DNA of 64,000 nucleotides from Bacteroidota bacterium (lineage in GTDB: Bacteria; Bacteroidota; Bacteroidia; UKL13-3). Below, piece by piece: positions 1-7,660 of the stretch (its first letter is position 1; each line of letters begins with the position of its first letter). Both the position numbers and the translations under genes were made by a program. Location of the stretch: assembly GCA_947477885.1 (NCBI GenBank), contig CANJUD010000012.1, forward strand, positions 1-64,000, in the 5' to 3' direction. The notes beneath the pieces were generated by a model that was given only the letters and a program-made list of their open reading frames with translations, made no database searches and was not told the origin of the DNA.

Positions 1-609
1 GCTTTACTGATAAACACAAATAGTGGTAAAGTTATTGACGAAAACCTTGTAGAAGAAGGTTTTATTTTTTTGACTGACAAGAATGATCATAAGGGTTGGT
101 CTCATTCATTCAAATTAAAACATTGTTTAAATATTTCAGGTATAAGCGGCGGTTTACCTAGTAAAAAAGGCGATTCTGTTCAGTGGTGGAAATTGCAAAA
201 TCACACAAATGATTTTAACAACTTGTTACTTCATTGGATTTCGTTTTTCGAAAATAAAAAAAACGAATACGATGATTCATTAACTGATACTGCTAACAAG
301 TTATGGTACTGGCGTTCTATGGTAAATGATGATAAGCCTCTGGATATAAAAAAATCAAGTTGGTCACCTGCGATCAAAGGCGAGTGGTCAAAATATAACG
401 ATACACTTCTCAGATATGACGATTATGGAAACATTCTTTACGGTGCGGCAGGTGCAGCATTGGGATTAGAAGAAAGATATTTATTGACAGGCGCAAATTT
501 AAATCAGTTAAAAAAAACAGGTTTTGATGATGTAAAAGATTCTTATTCGATAAAACGGGGGATAGCTATTTATAAAAACAACTTTAAAAAAATAAAAAAA
601 ATAGCATAA
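1..609 (+). CDS. Polymorphic toxin, C-terminal part with type 44 toxin domain (5' end outside window)
   Basis: The frame is open from base 1, so this is the 3' end of a longer gene; the TTG at 70 is only an internal codon. The last ~110 residues match the polymorphic toxin type 44 (Ntox44) family as I know it: a W-rich helix (LWYWRSMV, bases ~301-325), then YDDYGN, YGAAGAALG, LLTGA and a final RGIAIY segment, all in family order. Ntox44 domains are predicted RNase-like toxins carried at the C-terminus of large secreted proteins for contact-dependent competition. The delivery part (RHS, PAAR or T9SS type) is not visible. The adjoining membrane protein gene at 610, which starts on the base after the stop codon, is the expected place for an immunity gene. 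The family call is by recognition; catalysis is not shown. Confidence 0.75.
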   Translation, partial: ALLINTNSGKVIDENLVEEGFIFLTDKNDHKGWSHSFKLKHCLNISGISGGLPSKKGDSVQWWKLQNHTNDFNNLLLHWISFFENKKNEYDDSLTDTANKLWYWRSMVNDDKPLDIKKSSWSPAIKGEWSKYNDTLLRYDDYGNILYGAAGAALGLEERYLLTGANLNQLKKTGFDDVKDSYSIKRGIAIYKNNFKKIKKIA

Positions 610-1164
610 ATGTTATTTCGCAGATTTTATACGCCAAGTGATAAGCTATTATTGATCACTTTGTTAGGTTTTGCAATTTTATCATTAGTAATTATTTCAT
701 TTAATCCATTTATATATTTAGAAGTTATTATAGTTAATATAATAGTATTTTGTTTGTTAAGTGTTTTTTTTAAAGAGTTTGTCTTTTACTCAATAAATTG
801 GATTGTTATTTTACTTCTTTTGCTTCACACATGGGAAACAATAGATATAAAACTAAATAAATTTAAATATTATTATTCATTTGAACCGTTGACGAAATAT
901 GACTGTTTAGCAGCCTACAATTTAGACAAAAATGAAATATCTCAAAATGTTCATTGTAAATATGGCTTATCACTTAATGAAAAAGAAGAAATAAATACAT
1001 ATGTGGAGAAAAACAAAGATTTAATTGAGCATTTAAAGAAGCTTGGCTGTCACTCTATAGAATTTTCTGAAAAATATATACAATTTTGGTATGATGACAT
1101 TGTAATAGATTTAAATAAAATTGATGATTATACAATTGTTTACGAAACCAGTGATTTAAATTAA
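610..1164 (+). CDS. Candidate immunity protein: three-helix membrane protein with cytoplasmic tail
   Basis: A 184-residue protein I do not recognise by family. It has three hydrophobic stretches (about residues 13-30, 32-53 and 57-73), then a soluble, charged C-terminal domain of ~110 residues. Its ATG follows the toxin stop codon with no gap, so the two are almost certainly co-transcribed. In polymorphic toxin loci the gene just downstream of the toxin is usually the immunity gene, which is the basis of this call. A membrane immunity protein would be somewhat unusual against a cytoplasmic nuclease, so it could instead be an unrelated accessory gene. The base composition is very AT-rich, like the toxin tail, which suits an acquired module. 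Confidence 0.45.
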   Translation: MLFRRFYTPSDKLLLITLLGFAILSLVIISFNPFIYLEVIIVNIIVFCLLSVFFKEFVFYSINWIVILLLLLHTWETIDIKLNKFKYYYSFEPLTKYDCLAAYNLDKNEISQNVHCKYGLSLNEKEEINTYVEKNKDLIEHLKKLGCHSIEFSEKYIQFWYDDIVIDLNKIDDYTIVYETSDLN

Positions 1165-1408
1165 ATTGCAACTAACATTTTCTGCCCACAGGCAGACACA
1201 CAAGCACCACATTTATTTTGCCCCGACACGCAACGTCGGAGTTGAATTTTGTGTCTCGTCCTAAAATATGTTTACACTAAAAAGTGTAAAAAATGGACAA
1301 AAAAATTATTCAAAAAGCAGGTAAATATTTTACCGAGGAGTAAAAACACAAAATCATTCAGGAGTTAATTTCAAACCAATGCACCAAAGCAGAAAATAGG
1401 GAATAGGA
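1165..1408. other. Non-coding stretch downstream of the toxin/immunity pair
   Basis: No convincing ORF on either strand. It holds a short hairpin, CCGAC-N7-GTCGG at 1223-1239, with no T-run, so it is a weak terminator candidate at best. The rest is AT-rich spacer leading into the remnant of a T9SS tail. Confidence 0.4.
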
Positions 1409-1560
1409 TTACTCTATCATCTTAATCACCTTAAATATGTATCTTTTTTCATTGGTGTTCAGTTGCAATATATACATTGCACCCGCAAGGTTTTCAGTAT
1501 CTACCACCAAATTTGAGAATTGATTTACAGGCACATTATTGTAACTTGCAACCTGCTTGC
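1409..1560 (-). pseudogene. Orphan T9SS type A sorting-domain tail
   Basis: On the minus strand, a frame different from the recombinase ends in a stop at 1409-1411. It encodes a typical end of a T9SS type A signal: ...KQVASYNN, a middle segment ending VDTENLAGAMYILQL, then the basic KRYIFKVIKM tail. In T9SS cargo this ~80-residue domain is the C-terminal secretion signal, and the LAGAMYI-x-FKVIKM spacing matches the usual L..G.Y.....G....KK.. pattern. Only the last ~45 residues remain. The 5' side runs straight into the truncated recombinase near 1556-1568, so this is debris of a cargo gene lost through an insertion or deletion. Confidence 0.65.
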
Positions 1561-2153
1561 AAATCGGGTTTGCCATTGAAAAGCCATTCGGTTGGTTGCT
1601 CTGCTTGTATATAAGGTTGTAGTCCTCGTATTAATATTTTACTCAAGGGAACATACCTGTCTTTTTTTCCTTTGCCCTTGCGTACATGAAGCTTCTGGCG
1701 GTCGAAGTCCAGATCAGCTATCATTAGATTGCGAACCTCGAAACAACGCAAACCGCAACCATATAATAATCCCAATAAGATACGGTGCATGAGCAGTTGC
1801 GGTGCTTTTAGCAATCGTTTTACCTCTTCTTTGCTTAGCACTACCGGCAGCTTTTTTTCATGCTTAATCATGGGTAGTTCTATATGTTTATCCTTAAGGC
1901 CCTCCATCCTAAATACATAGCGTAGGCCATACACCGTAAACTTAAAATAAGAATCGGAGGGTGTGTGGTGCTGCCGTTGCAATAGGTACAGATAATCATC
2001 AATCTGATCCCCATCTAACTCGGTGGGAACACAGCCAAAATGTAGGGCTAGCTTGGCCAGGTGCGTGCCATAGCTTTTTAAAGTACTCAGGCTTTTGCCC
2101 GATAGCGAAATCTTTCTCTCAAGCTTGCCAAACAAATCGGCAAAACCCGGCAC
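1536..2153 (-). pseudogene. Truncated tyrosine recombinase of an IS-associated type
   Basis: N-terminal ~200 residues of a phage-type integrase: a SAM-like DNA-binding region (LERKISLSG...LKSYGTHLAKLALHF), then the start of the catalytic domain with the first Arg box (LLYGCGLRCFEVRNL) and the Lys beta-hairpin (KGKGKKDRYVPL). The sequence stops after WLFNGKPD, so the HxxR box and the nucleophilic Tyr are absent and it cannot be active. The ORF begins at a GTG (2153). A better start, ATG at 2201-2203, lies in another frame and reaches this frame only by removing one base from a run of eight A, which suggests a second lesion. Such integrases often accompany IS91-like elements in Bacteroidota (family knowledge, not proof here). 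Confidence 0.7.
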
Positions 2154-2309
2154 TGTTGCACATGCACTGGCAACAAGTGTGGGGGTTGTTTCTTTTTTTT
2201 CATGATATTAAAATTATTCTGTAAAGGAAATATATTATATCATATATTTGTCTCCGAATGGTTAAAACTACCAAAGGTTTAGTGCAGCACGGGTTTGGCA
2301 AAAGTGGCG

Positions 2310-2375
2310 GTTCAGTGCTCCGCAGACACATTTGTGGTTAATGAAAGTTTGGTTCTCCGCATCAACATTTGTGGT
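2310..2375. repeat. Two imperfect direct repeats of ~29 bp
   Basis: Two adjacent copies share the cores CTCCGCA and CATTTGTGGT (2310-2339 and 2347-2375). They lie upstream of the recombinase remnant, so they may be recombinase binding repeats or an element end. Confidence 0.5.
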
Positions 2376-2434
2376 AAAAATCGCCAACTTCTTGTAGCTG
2401 CAAACCGTTAAAGGCAATAAAAAATAAGTTTTAA

Positions 2435-3838
2435 TTACACATGCAAAGCCCTATTCGCAGTAGCGGCTAAACAAGCTTCTTTAAATGCTTCGGTATAGGT
2501 TGGGTGGGCGTGACTCATGCGAGATATATCTTCTGCACTGGCACGAAACTCCATAGCTACCACTGCTTCTGCTATCAAATCCGCAGCACGCGGGCCAATC
2601 ATGTGTACGCCTAATATTTCATCCGTTGTGGCGTCGGCTAATACTTTTATTTGCCCATCTAAATCCATAGAGGCACGGGCACGACCGCTAGCACGGAAGG
2701 GAAACGAGCCTAATTTATATGCCATATTTTTTGCTTTCAGTTCTTCTTCTGTATATCCTACCGAAGCTACTTCGGGCCAAGTATAAACTACTCCTGGAAT
2801 CAATAAATAATTGATATGTGGTTTTTGTCCTGATATATATTCGGCCACCATCACACCTTCTTCTTCTGCTTTGTGGGCAAGCATCGCACCCTTCACCACA
2901 TCGCCTATTGCATATATATTGGGCACATTGGTTTGCAAATGTTCATCGGTTTCTATACGTCCGCGTTCGTCTGTTTTCACGCCTGCTTTATCTAAAGCCA
3001 ATCCATCAGTATATGCTTTACGACCTACTGATACCAAACAATAATCGCCTTTAAATTCTTGTTCTTTGCCTTGTGCATCAAGTGCTTTTACTATTACTTC
3101 TTTGCCTTTTGCAACAGCACTTAATACTTTATGACTTGTATTAATTCCCATTCCCAATTTTTTGAGAACACGCCCCAAGTCTTTGCCCATGGTTCTGTCC
3201 ATGGTTGGTATAATACTGTCAGCATATTCTATAATACTCACTTGGCTGCCCAATCGTGCGTATACTGAACCCAATTCTAAACCTATTACACCACCACCTA
3301 TTACAATTAAATGCTTTGGAATTTCGCTCAAGTTCAATGCTTCAGTACTGGTGATGATGCGTTTTTTATCAATATTAATCCCTGGCAATGAAACTGGCTT
3401 AGAACCTGTGGCTATAATAGTTTTAGAAGTTTCTATAATAGTCTCTTTGCCTTTGCTATCAGTTATTTTTACCTGAGTGGGACTTACAAAAGAACCTAAA
3501 CCTGTATATACTTCAACTTTATTTTTTTTCATCAAAAAAGTGATACCATCGCAAGTTTGTTTTACCACTTCGTTTTTGCGTTTGATCATTTGTTCCAAGT
3601 TTACTTTCAATGTTCCGGTTTCAATTCCATGCTCTTTAAAAGTATGCGTGGCATTATTATAATGCTCGCTGCTATCGAGCAAAGCCTTGCTGGGTATACA
3701 ACCAACATTTAGGCAAGTGCCGCCTAAGGTATTATACTTTTCTATCAGTGCTACTTTCATTCCCAATTGTGCGCAGCGTATGGCTGCCACATAGCCCCCA
3801 GGCCCTGAACCAATAATGGTGATATCGAATTTGTTCAT
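2435..3838 (-). CDS. lpdA: Dihydrolipoyl dehydrogenase (E3)
   Basis: 467 residues, the normal length for E3. It re-oxidises dihydrolipoamide in the pyruvate and 2-oxoglutarate dehydrogenase and glycine cleavage complexes, using FAD and NAD. Visible signatures are the N-terminal FAD-binding GSGPGGYVAAIRCAQLG, the redox disulfide in GGTCLNVGCIPSKALL (residues ~39-54), the NAD-binding GGGVIGLELGSVYARLG (~180-197), the second FAD motif YAIGDV, and the C-terminal interface segment with the catalytic His (AHAHPTYTEAFKEA). The gene stands alone between the recombinase remnant and a DUF2809 gene. A TAnnTTTG-type promoter element lies 23-30 bases upstream of the ATG. Confidence 0.97.
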   Translation of the reverse strand: MNKFDITIIGSGPGGYVAAIRCAQLGMKVALIEKYNTLGGTCLNVGCIPSKALLDSSEHYNNATHTFKEHGIETGTLKVNLEQMIKRKNEVVKQTCDGITFLMKKNKVEVYTGLGSFVSPTQVKITDSKGKETIIETSKTIIATGSKPVSLPGINIDKKRIITSTEALNLSEIPKHLIVIGGGVIGLELGSVYARLGSQVSIIEYADSIIPTMDRTMGKDLGRVLKKLGMGINTSHKVLSAVAKGKEVIVKALDAQGKEQEFKGDYCLVSVGRKAYTDGLALDKAGVKTDERGRIETDEHLQTNVPNIYAIGDVVKGAMLAHKAEEEGVMVAEYISGQKPHINYLLIPGVVYTWPEVASVGYTEEELKAKNMAYKLGSFPFRASGRARASMDLDGQIKVLADATTDEILGVHMIGPRAADLIAEAVVAMEFRASAEDISRMSHAHPTYTEAFKEACLAATANRALHV

Positions 3839-3860
3839 GTATATATTATAAGTGTGGGTG

Positions 3861-3868
3861 CAAATTTA
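3861..3868 (-). promoter_or_regulatory. Bacteroidota -7 promoter element for lpdA
   Basis: Minus strand TAAATTTG fits the TAnnTTTG consensus. It would place the start of transcription roughly 15 bases before the lpdA ATG. No clear -33 TTTG was found. Confidence 0.55.
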
Positions 3869-3878
3869 CGAAGAAGTG

Positions 3879-3905
3879 GTCAGTAATCAGTAATCAGTAA
3901 TCAGT
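3879..3905. repeat. Heptamer array (ATCAGTA type)
   Basis: About four units of the 7-bp motif [AA/AT/GT]CAGTA in tandem. The same motif forms longer arrays at 27931 and near 16661 and 43443. Confidence 0.75.
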
Positions 3906-3913
3906 GGGCTAGG

Positions 3914-4303
3914 TCACGTCCTGACAGTACGCTTGCTAAACAAAAATTTGTCGAGGCAAAATACCAAAAGAATTCCTACAGAATAGCATATAATATCAGT
4001 CAAGGCAAAATCAAATCCCAGTATCAACCCGCCAATAGTTGTTGCACGAATTTCTTTGATCCAAGGAGCCTTATATCGTTCAGAAAATTCGATAAGGACG
4101 GATAATATCCAAGAATATATAGCTGCGTGGTATAATGATTTACTATATATTATAAAACGAAATCCCCAGTAAATCATCATTGCCCAGATTGCATCGCCGC
4201 TGTATTCTTGCAAAAAACCTGGTAGGTAGTTGCCAAATTTTCGGGAGGCTAATCCTATTACTAAAGTTATTGCTGCAATAAATATATAATTATATCTTTT
4301 CAT
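3914..4303 (-). CDS. DUF2809 membrane protein
   Basis: 129 residues with four hydrophobic segments. The sequence fits the DUF2809 family of small integral membrane proteins: RKFGNYLPGFLQEYSGDAIWAMMIYW near the N-terminus, which in this family follows the first helix, and a later helix starting FDFALTDIICYSVGI. Function unknown. It stands alone and lies upstream of a 19-bp perfect inverted repeat. The last residues (KRTVRT) run into repeat-rich DNA, so the extreme C-terminus may be altered. Confidence 0.75.
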   Translation of the reverse strand: MKRYNYIFIAAITLVIGLASRKFGNYLPGFLQEYSGDAIWAMMIYWGFRFIIYSKSLYHAAIYSWILSVLIEFSERYKAPWIKEIRATTIGGLILGFDFALTDIICYSVGILLVFCLDKFLFSKRTVRT

Positions 4304-4352
4304 TATGTTTTATTCGTTCGCTATAATATCCGAATGGCTATATAATATTTTT

Positions 4353-4400
4353 CCCACAGATTTCACAGATAGCATATTATTTATCTGTGAAATCTGTGGG
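4353..4400. repeat. Perfect 19-bp inverted repeat
   Basis: Arms at 4353-4371 and 4382-4400 (CCCACAGATTTCACAGATA and its complement) with a 10-base loop. It lies just past the 3' end of the menE-like gene and before the DUF2809 gene. There is no T-run on the minus strand, so it is either a dispersed palindromic repeat or an RNA hairpin that stabilises the 3' end. Confidence 0.8.
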
Positions 4401-4412
4401 ACATTTTGGTTA

Positions 4413-5504
4413 TCAATATTGCAATAACTTCTTCAAAGTAATCCTATCCATCTTTCCACTATCTGTTTTGGGTAATCCATTTATATATAATACTTCTTTG
4501 GGTTTTTCATAAACAGATAATTGATCAAAATTGAAATCTATTTTTTCATCCCCTTCTATAAGCAATACTACCCTCTCCCCCAGCCTATCATCAGGTTTGG
4601 AGGATATGATATAATTTCTGTTTTGGATTTGAGCTGCCAATTTTTGTTCTAAAATTTCAGGATTAATTTTTATTCCGCCAGTATTAATTACAAAATCTGC
4701 CCTTCCAATAAATTTGATTTTGTTTGTATTTTTTAGGTCGGCTATATCATTTGTTTGTAGCCAAATATTGTTTGTGATATCTCCTTTTATTTTCAAACAA
4801 TCTCGTTCATCGGTTCCAATTTCTATTCCATCAAAAATCTTATAATATTCTTCTGTTATTCCTTTGCTCAACTTACGTAAAGCTATGCTGGAAGACGTTT
4901 CCGTCATGCCATAAGTTTGGTAAATTTCATTTGTAAATGTATATAATATTTCTTCTAAATGTTTGCTTATTGGAGAACCACCTAGGAGTACGGATTTTAT
5001 ATTTTGTATTTTCACCCTGAGCGTAGTCGAAGGGTTGTTTTTTATTAATTTTTCTAGCTGTAAGGGAACAAATGATGAATGATGAATTTCTATATTTTGC
5101 TCAAAAAATGCTATAATACTTCCAACTTGTGGCGGGCACACATATATATTTAATCCCAACTGCAACGCACGAAGCAAAACCATCGCACCTCCTATATGAC
5201 GTGGGTTTAAGCATAGTAAACAATTTTGATTTGGAATATATTCAATAACCGATGCTGTACGAGTTATGGAAGCAATAATTTGCTGCCGTGTTACTATAAT
5301 ACTTTTTGCATTTCCAGTCGAGCCCGATGTGAAGAACTCAAAAAATTCTTCTCCGTCAACCCAGCGTTTTGCAAGTGCTAATATATATTCATTTGATGAC
5401 AACAACTCTTCATGAAAATCATCCTGCGATGTCATCTCCGTTACCTCATCAAAAAAAACTTTCTGATGGCTTGGATAAAAATATATATAGTTTTTTTCTA
5501 TCAC
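4413..5504 (-). CDS. menE: Short AMP-binding acyl-CoA ligase, probably o-succinylbenzoate-CoA ligase
   Basis: 363 residues, the short form usual for MenE in Bacteroidota. The adenylation motif TSGSTGNAKSIIV (~59-71), the YQTYGMTETSSS motif, the GRADFVINTGG hinge and the C-terminal catalytic Lys in LPKTDSGKMDR are all present. MenE makes o-succinylbenzoyl-CoA for menaquinone, the main quinone of this phylum. The start is GTG at 5504, seven bases after the stop of the upstream gene; an internal ATG at residue ~24 is the alternative. No other men gene is in the window, so the specific substrate is inferred. The stretch encoding NPSTTLRVK coincides with a dispersed repeat inside the gene (5013-5037). 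Confidence 0.75.
   Translation of the reverse strand: MIEKNYIYFYPSHQKVFFDEVTEMTSQDDFHEELLSSNEYILALAKRWVDGEEFFEFFTSGSTGNAKSIIVTRQQIIASITRTASVIEYIPNQNCLLCLNPRHIGGAMVLLRALQLGLNIYVCPPQVGSIIAFFEQNIEIHHSSFVPLQLEKLIKNNPSTTLRVKIQNIKSVLLGGSPISKHLEEILYTFTNEIYQTYGMTETSSSIALRKLSKGITEEYYKIFDGIEIGTDERDCLKIKGDITNNIWLQTNDIADLKNTNKIKFIGRADFVINTGGIKINPEILEQKLAAQIQNRNYIISSKPDDRLGERVVLLIEGDEKIDFNFDQLSVYEKPKEVLYINGLPKTDSGKMDRITLKKLLQY
5013..5037. repeat. Dispersed repeat inserted within the menE coding region
   Basis: The 20-mer CCCTGAGCGTAGTCGAAGGG here occurs again, inverted, at 28913-28932 in non-coding DNA. Related copies lie near 46500, 47110, 58178 and 63262. Here it is in frame and encodes the residues PSTTLRV. 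Confidence 0.8.
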
Positions 5505-5511
5505 TTAAAAA

Positions 5512-5901
5512 TCACACACCGCCTTTTTTGAGGTCGGTATACAACAAATATACAAAAGCCAAAAACAAAATGCCATGCGATACAGCTACTGGCGACAATA
5601 TTGTTCCCTGCACGGCAGCCAAGCCAGAAGTCAATAATAAGCCCCCGTGAAATATAGTCAACGTGAACAAAGCCGTGAGCACCGAAGGACGATTATTGAG
5701 GAAACGAACGGAGATTAGACTGAGAAATCCCATAGCGGCCAAGCTGAAACCCAGCATGCGGCACAGAGGCAAAATAGCAGTTGCTACATCTTTGGCATTA
5801 TCTTCCGATGGCTTCGAATCGTGCACCACAAAAGGGAACAGCACAAATACTAGCGACATAATAAAACAATAAATGGTATTGGTATTGAGAATAAATTTCA
5901 T
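5512..5901 (-). CDS. Small four-helix membrane protein of unknown function
   Basis: 129 residues with four predicted helices: residues ~10-27 (TIYCFIMSLVFVLFPFVV), ~42-65, ~74-96 (LTALFTLTIFHGGLLLTSGL) and ~104-121. The order and length resemble small DUF4345/DoxX-like membrane proteins, but no diagnostic motif lets me name a family. It is seven bases upstream of the menE-like gene on the same strand and likely shares its transcript. A TAnnTTTG element (minus strand, 5930-5937) precedes it, which supports the ATG at 5901. Confidence 0.6.
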   Translation of the reverse strand: MKFILNTNTIYCFIMSLVFVLFPFVVHDSKPSEDNAKDVATAILPLCRMLGFSLAAMGFLSLISVRFLNNRPSVLTALFTLTIFHGGLLLTSGLAAVQGTILSPVAVSHGILFLAFVYLLYTDLKKGGV

Positions 5902-5929
5902 GGATTGAAAATAAATTTTTTACAGGGGG

Positions 5930-5937
5930 CAAACTTA
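5930..5937 (-). promoter_or_regulatory. Bacteroidota -7 promoter element for the 5512-5901/menE unit
   Basis: Minus strand TAAGTTTG, 29-36 bases before the ATG at 5901. The -33 element is not obvious. Confidence 0.5.
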
Positions 5938-5972
5938 ACGAAATTTGCGTCCTTATTTACAATTATACAATT

Positions 5973-7514
5973 ATGAACGAACGGAGAGTGAGAGTACGAT
6001 TTGCACCTAGTCCCACGGGACCCCTACATATTGGCGGGGTTCGCACGGCATTATATAATTATTTGATGGCGAAAAAAAGTGGTGGCGATTTTATTTTACG
6101 CATCGAAGACACCGACCAAAACCGCTTTGTGCCCGGTGCCGAGCAATATATTATTGACTCACTCAAGTGGGTGGGTATTGAGCCTAACGAGGGTGTTGGA
6201 TTCGGCGACGGCCCGCATGCACCCTACCGCCAAAGCGAACGCAAACCCATGTATCGCCAGTATGCCGAGCAATTGATTGAAGCAGGTCATGCCTATTATG
6301 CATTCGATACAACCGAAGATTTGGAAGCCATGCGTGAACGATTGAAGTCGAGCAATATTGAGGCGAAGTACGATGCGATTACGCGTAGCACGATGATTAA
6401 TTCAATCACTTTGCCAGAAGATGAAGTGAAACGCCGCCTCGATGCAGGCGATCCCTATGTAATCCGTTTCAAACTTGCACGCAAAGATGAAGTGAAATTT
6501 CATGATGAGATAAGAGGTTGGGTGGTTTTCAATACTGCAACAATGGATGACAAAGTTTTATTGAAACATGATGGTATGCCCACCTATCATTTGGCCAATG
6601 TGGTTGATGATTATTTGATGCAGATTACCCATGTAGTGCGCGGCGAAGAGTGGCTACCATCAGCACCTTTGCATGTATTATTATATAAATATTTGGGTTG
6701 GGAAGATATGATGCCCAAGTTTGCTCACCTACCACTATTATTAAAACCAGAAGGTGCGGGAAAACTAAGCAAACGCGACGGCGACAGATTGGGTTTCCCT
6801 GTATTCCCTTTGCAATGGCAAGATCCTGAAACTAAAGAAATATCAAGCGGATATAAAGAAAGTGGATATTATAAAGAAGCTGTAATTAATATGTTGGCAT
6901 TATTAGGTTGGCACCCAAGTAGCAATCAAGAATTATTTTCTTTGGATGAATTAGTTGATGCATTTACTGTAGATAAAATTGCAAAAAGCGGAGCCAAATT
7001 CGATTTGCAAAAAGCCAACTGGTTCAACCAACATTACCTCCGTTTGCAAACTAATGAACAACTTGCTGCCAGTGTAAAACCATTGCTTGATGCAAAAGAT
7101 ATAATAGTTGATGACGCTTTTCTAGCAACCGTTTGCGGACTTGCAAAAGAGAAAGTGAACTTCGTAAATGAAATTCCAGATTATTGTAGTTATCTATTTG
7201 CGGATCCACAAAACTATGATGAAGATGTTCGTAAGAAACGCTGGAAGGCTTTCATGCCTAGTTTCTGCGAAAGTATGATAACAAAAATAAACGCCTTAAC
7301 AAACTATACACATACAGAAATTGAAGCAGCATTTCATACAACTTTAACTGAAATGAATTTGCAAAGCAAAGATGTATTGCAAGCGTTTCGTTGGGCATTG
7401 AGTGGTGTGGGTGGCGGACCTCCAATTTTTGAAATGGCTGAATTGTTGGGTAAAGAAAGTGTTATAAAGAGATTGGAAAAAGCTACAACAATTGAAGTGA
7501 TTGAAACAGTATAA
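5973..7514 (+). CDS. gltX: Glutamyl-tRNA synthetase
   Basis: 513 residues, class I synthetase charging tRNA-Glu. The HIGH-type signature is at residues ~9-29 (FAPSPTGPLHIGGVRTALYN). The KMSKS-type loop is KLSKRDG (~264-270), followed by the Bacteroidota-typical insertion with GFPVFPLQW. The C-terminal helical anticodon-binding domain fills residues ~350-505. An E/D-rich RIEDTDQNR follows the first fold motif. It lies divergent from the 5512-5901/menE unit and is followed by a repeat-rich gap. Start ATG at 5973. Confidence 0.97.
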   Translation: MNERRVRVRFAPSPTGPLHIGGVRTALYNYLMAKKSGGDFILRIEDTDQNRFVPGAEQYIIDSLKWVGIEPNEGVGFGDGPHAPYRQSERKPMYRQYAEQLIEAGHAYYAFDTTEDLEAMRERLKSSNIEAKYDAITRSTMINSITLPEDEVKRRLDAGDPYVIRFKLARKDEVKFHDEIRGWVVFNTATMDDKVLLKHDGMPTYHLANVVDDYLMQITHVVRGEEWLPSAPLHVLLYKYLGWEDMMPKFAHLPLLLKPEGAGKLSKRDGDRLGFPVFPLQWQDPETKEISSGYKESGYYKEAVINMLALLGWHPSSNQELFSLDELVDAFTVDKIAKSGAKFDLQKANWFNQHYLRLQTNEQLAASVKPLLDAKDIIVDDAFLATVCGLAKEKVNFVNEIPDYCSYLFADPQNYDEDVRKKRWKAFMPSFCESMITKINALTNYTHTEIEAAFHTTLTEMNLQSKDVLQAFRWALSGVGGGPPIFEMAELLGKESVIKRLEKATTIEVIETV

Positions 7515-7519
7515 AATGG

Positions 7520-7632
7520 TAAATGTCAGTCTTAGTTTATCGAAGACGGCGTTTGGAAGCATGCTTTTAAATTTGTCAGTGCTTCGATAAAACTCAGCAT
7601 GACAAATTTAAGCCTCCTCGCAATGACGACAG
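7520..7632. repeat. Dispersed repeats after gltX
   Basis: Contains a hairpin with 10-bp arms (AAATTTGTCA ... TGACAAATTT, 7569-7609) and the recurrent TCCTCGCAATGACG motif (also near 21877 and 37830). The part CAGTCTTAGTTTATCGAAGACGG resembles 43967-43990. Confidence 0.55.
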
Positions 7633-7660
7633 GAATTAAAATATATAATATAATAACAAC

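Noticed and set aside
1165-1408. Integron attC-like recombination site near the toxin cassette
   Set aside because: No GTTRRRY core pair with the proper symmetry was found.
1536-2153. Active integrase
   Set aside because: The HxxR box and catalytic Tyr are absent, so it cannot recombine DNA.
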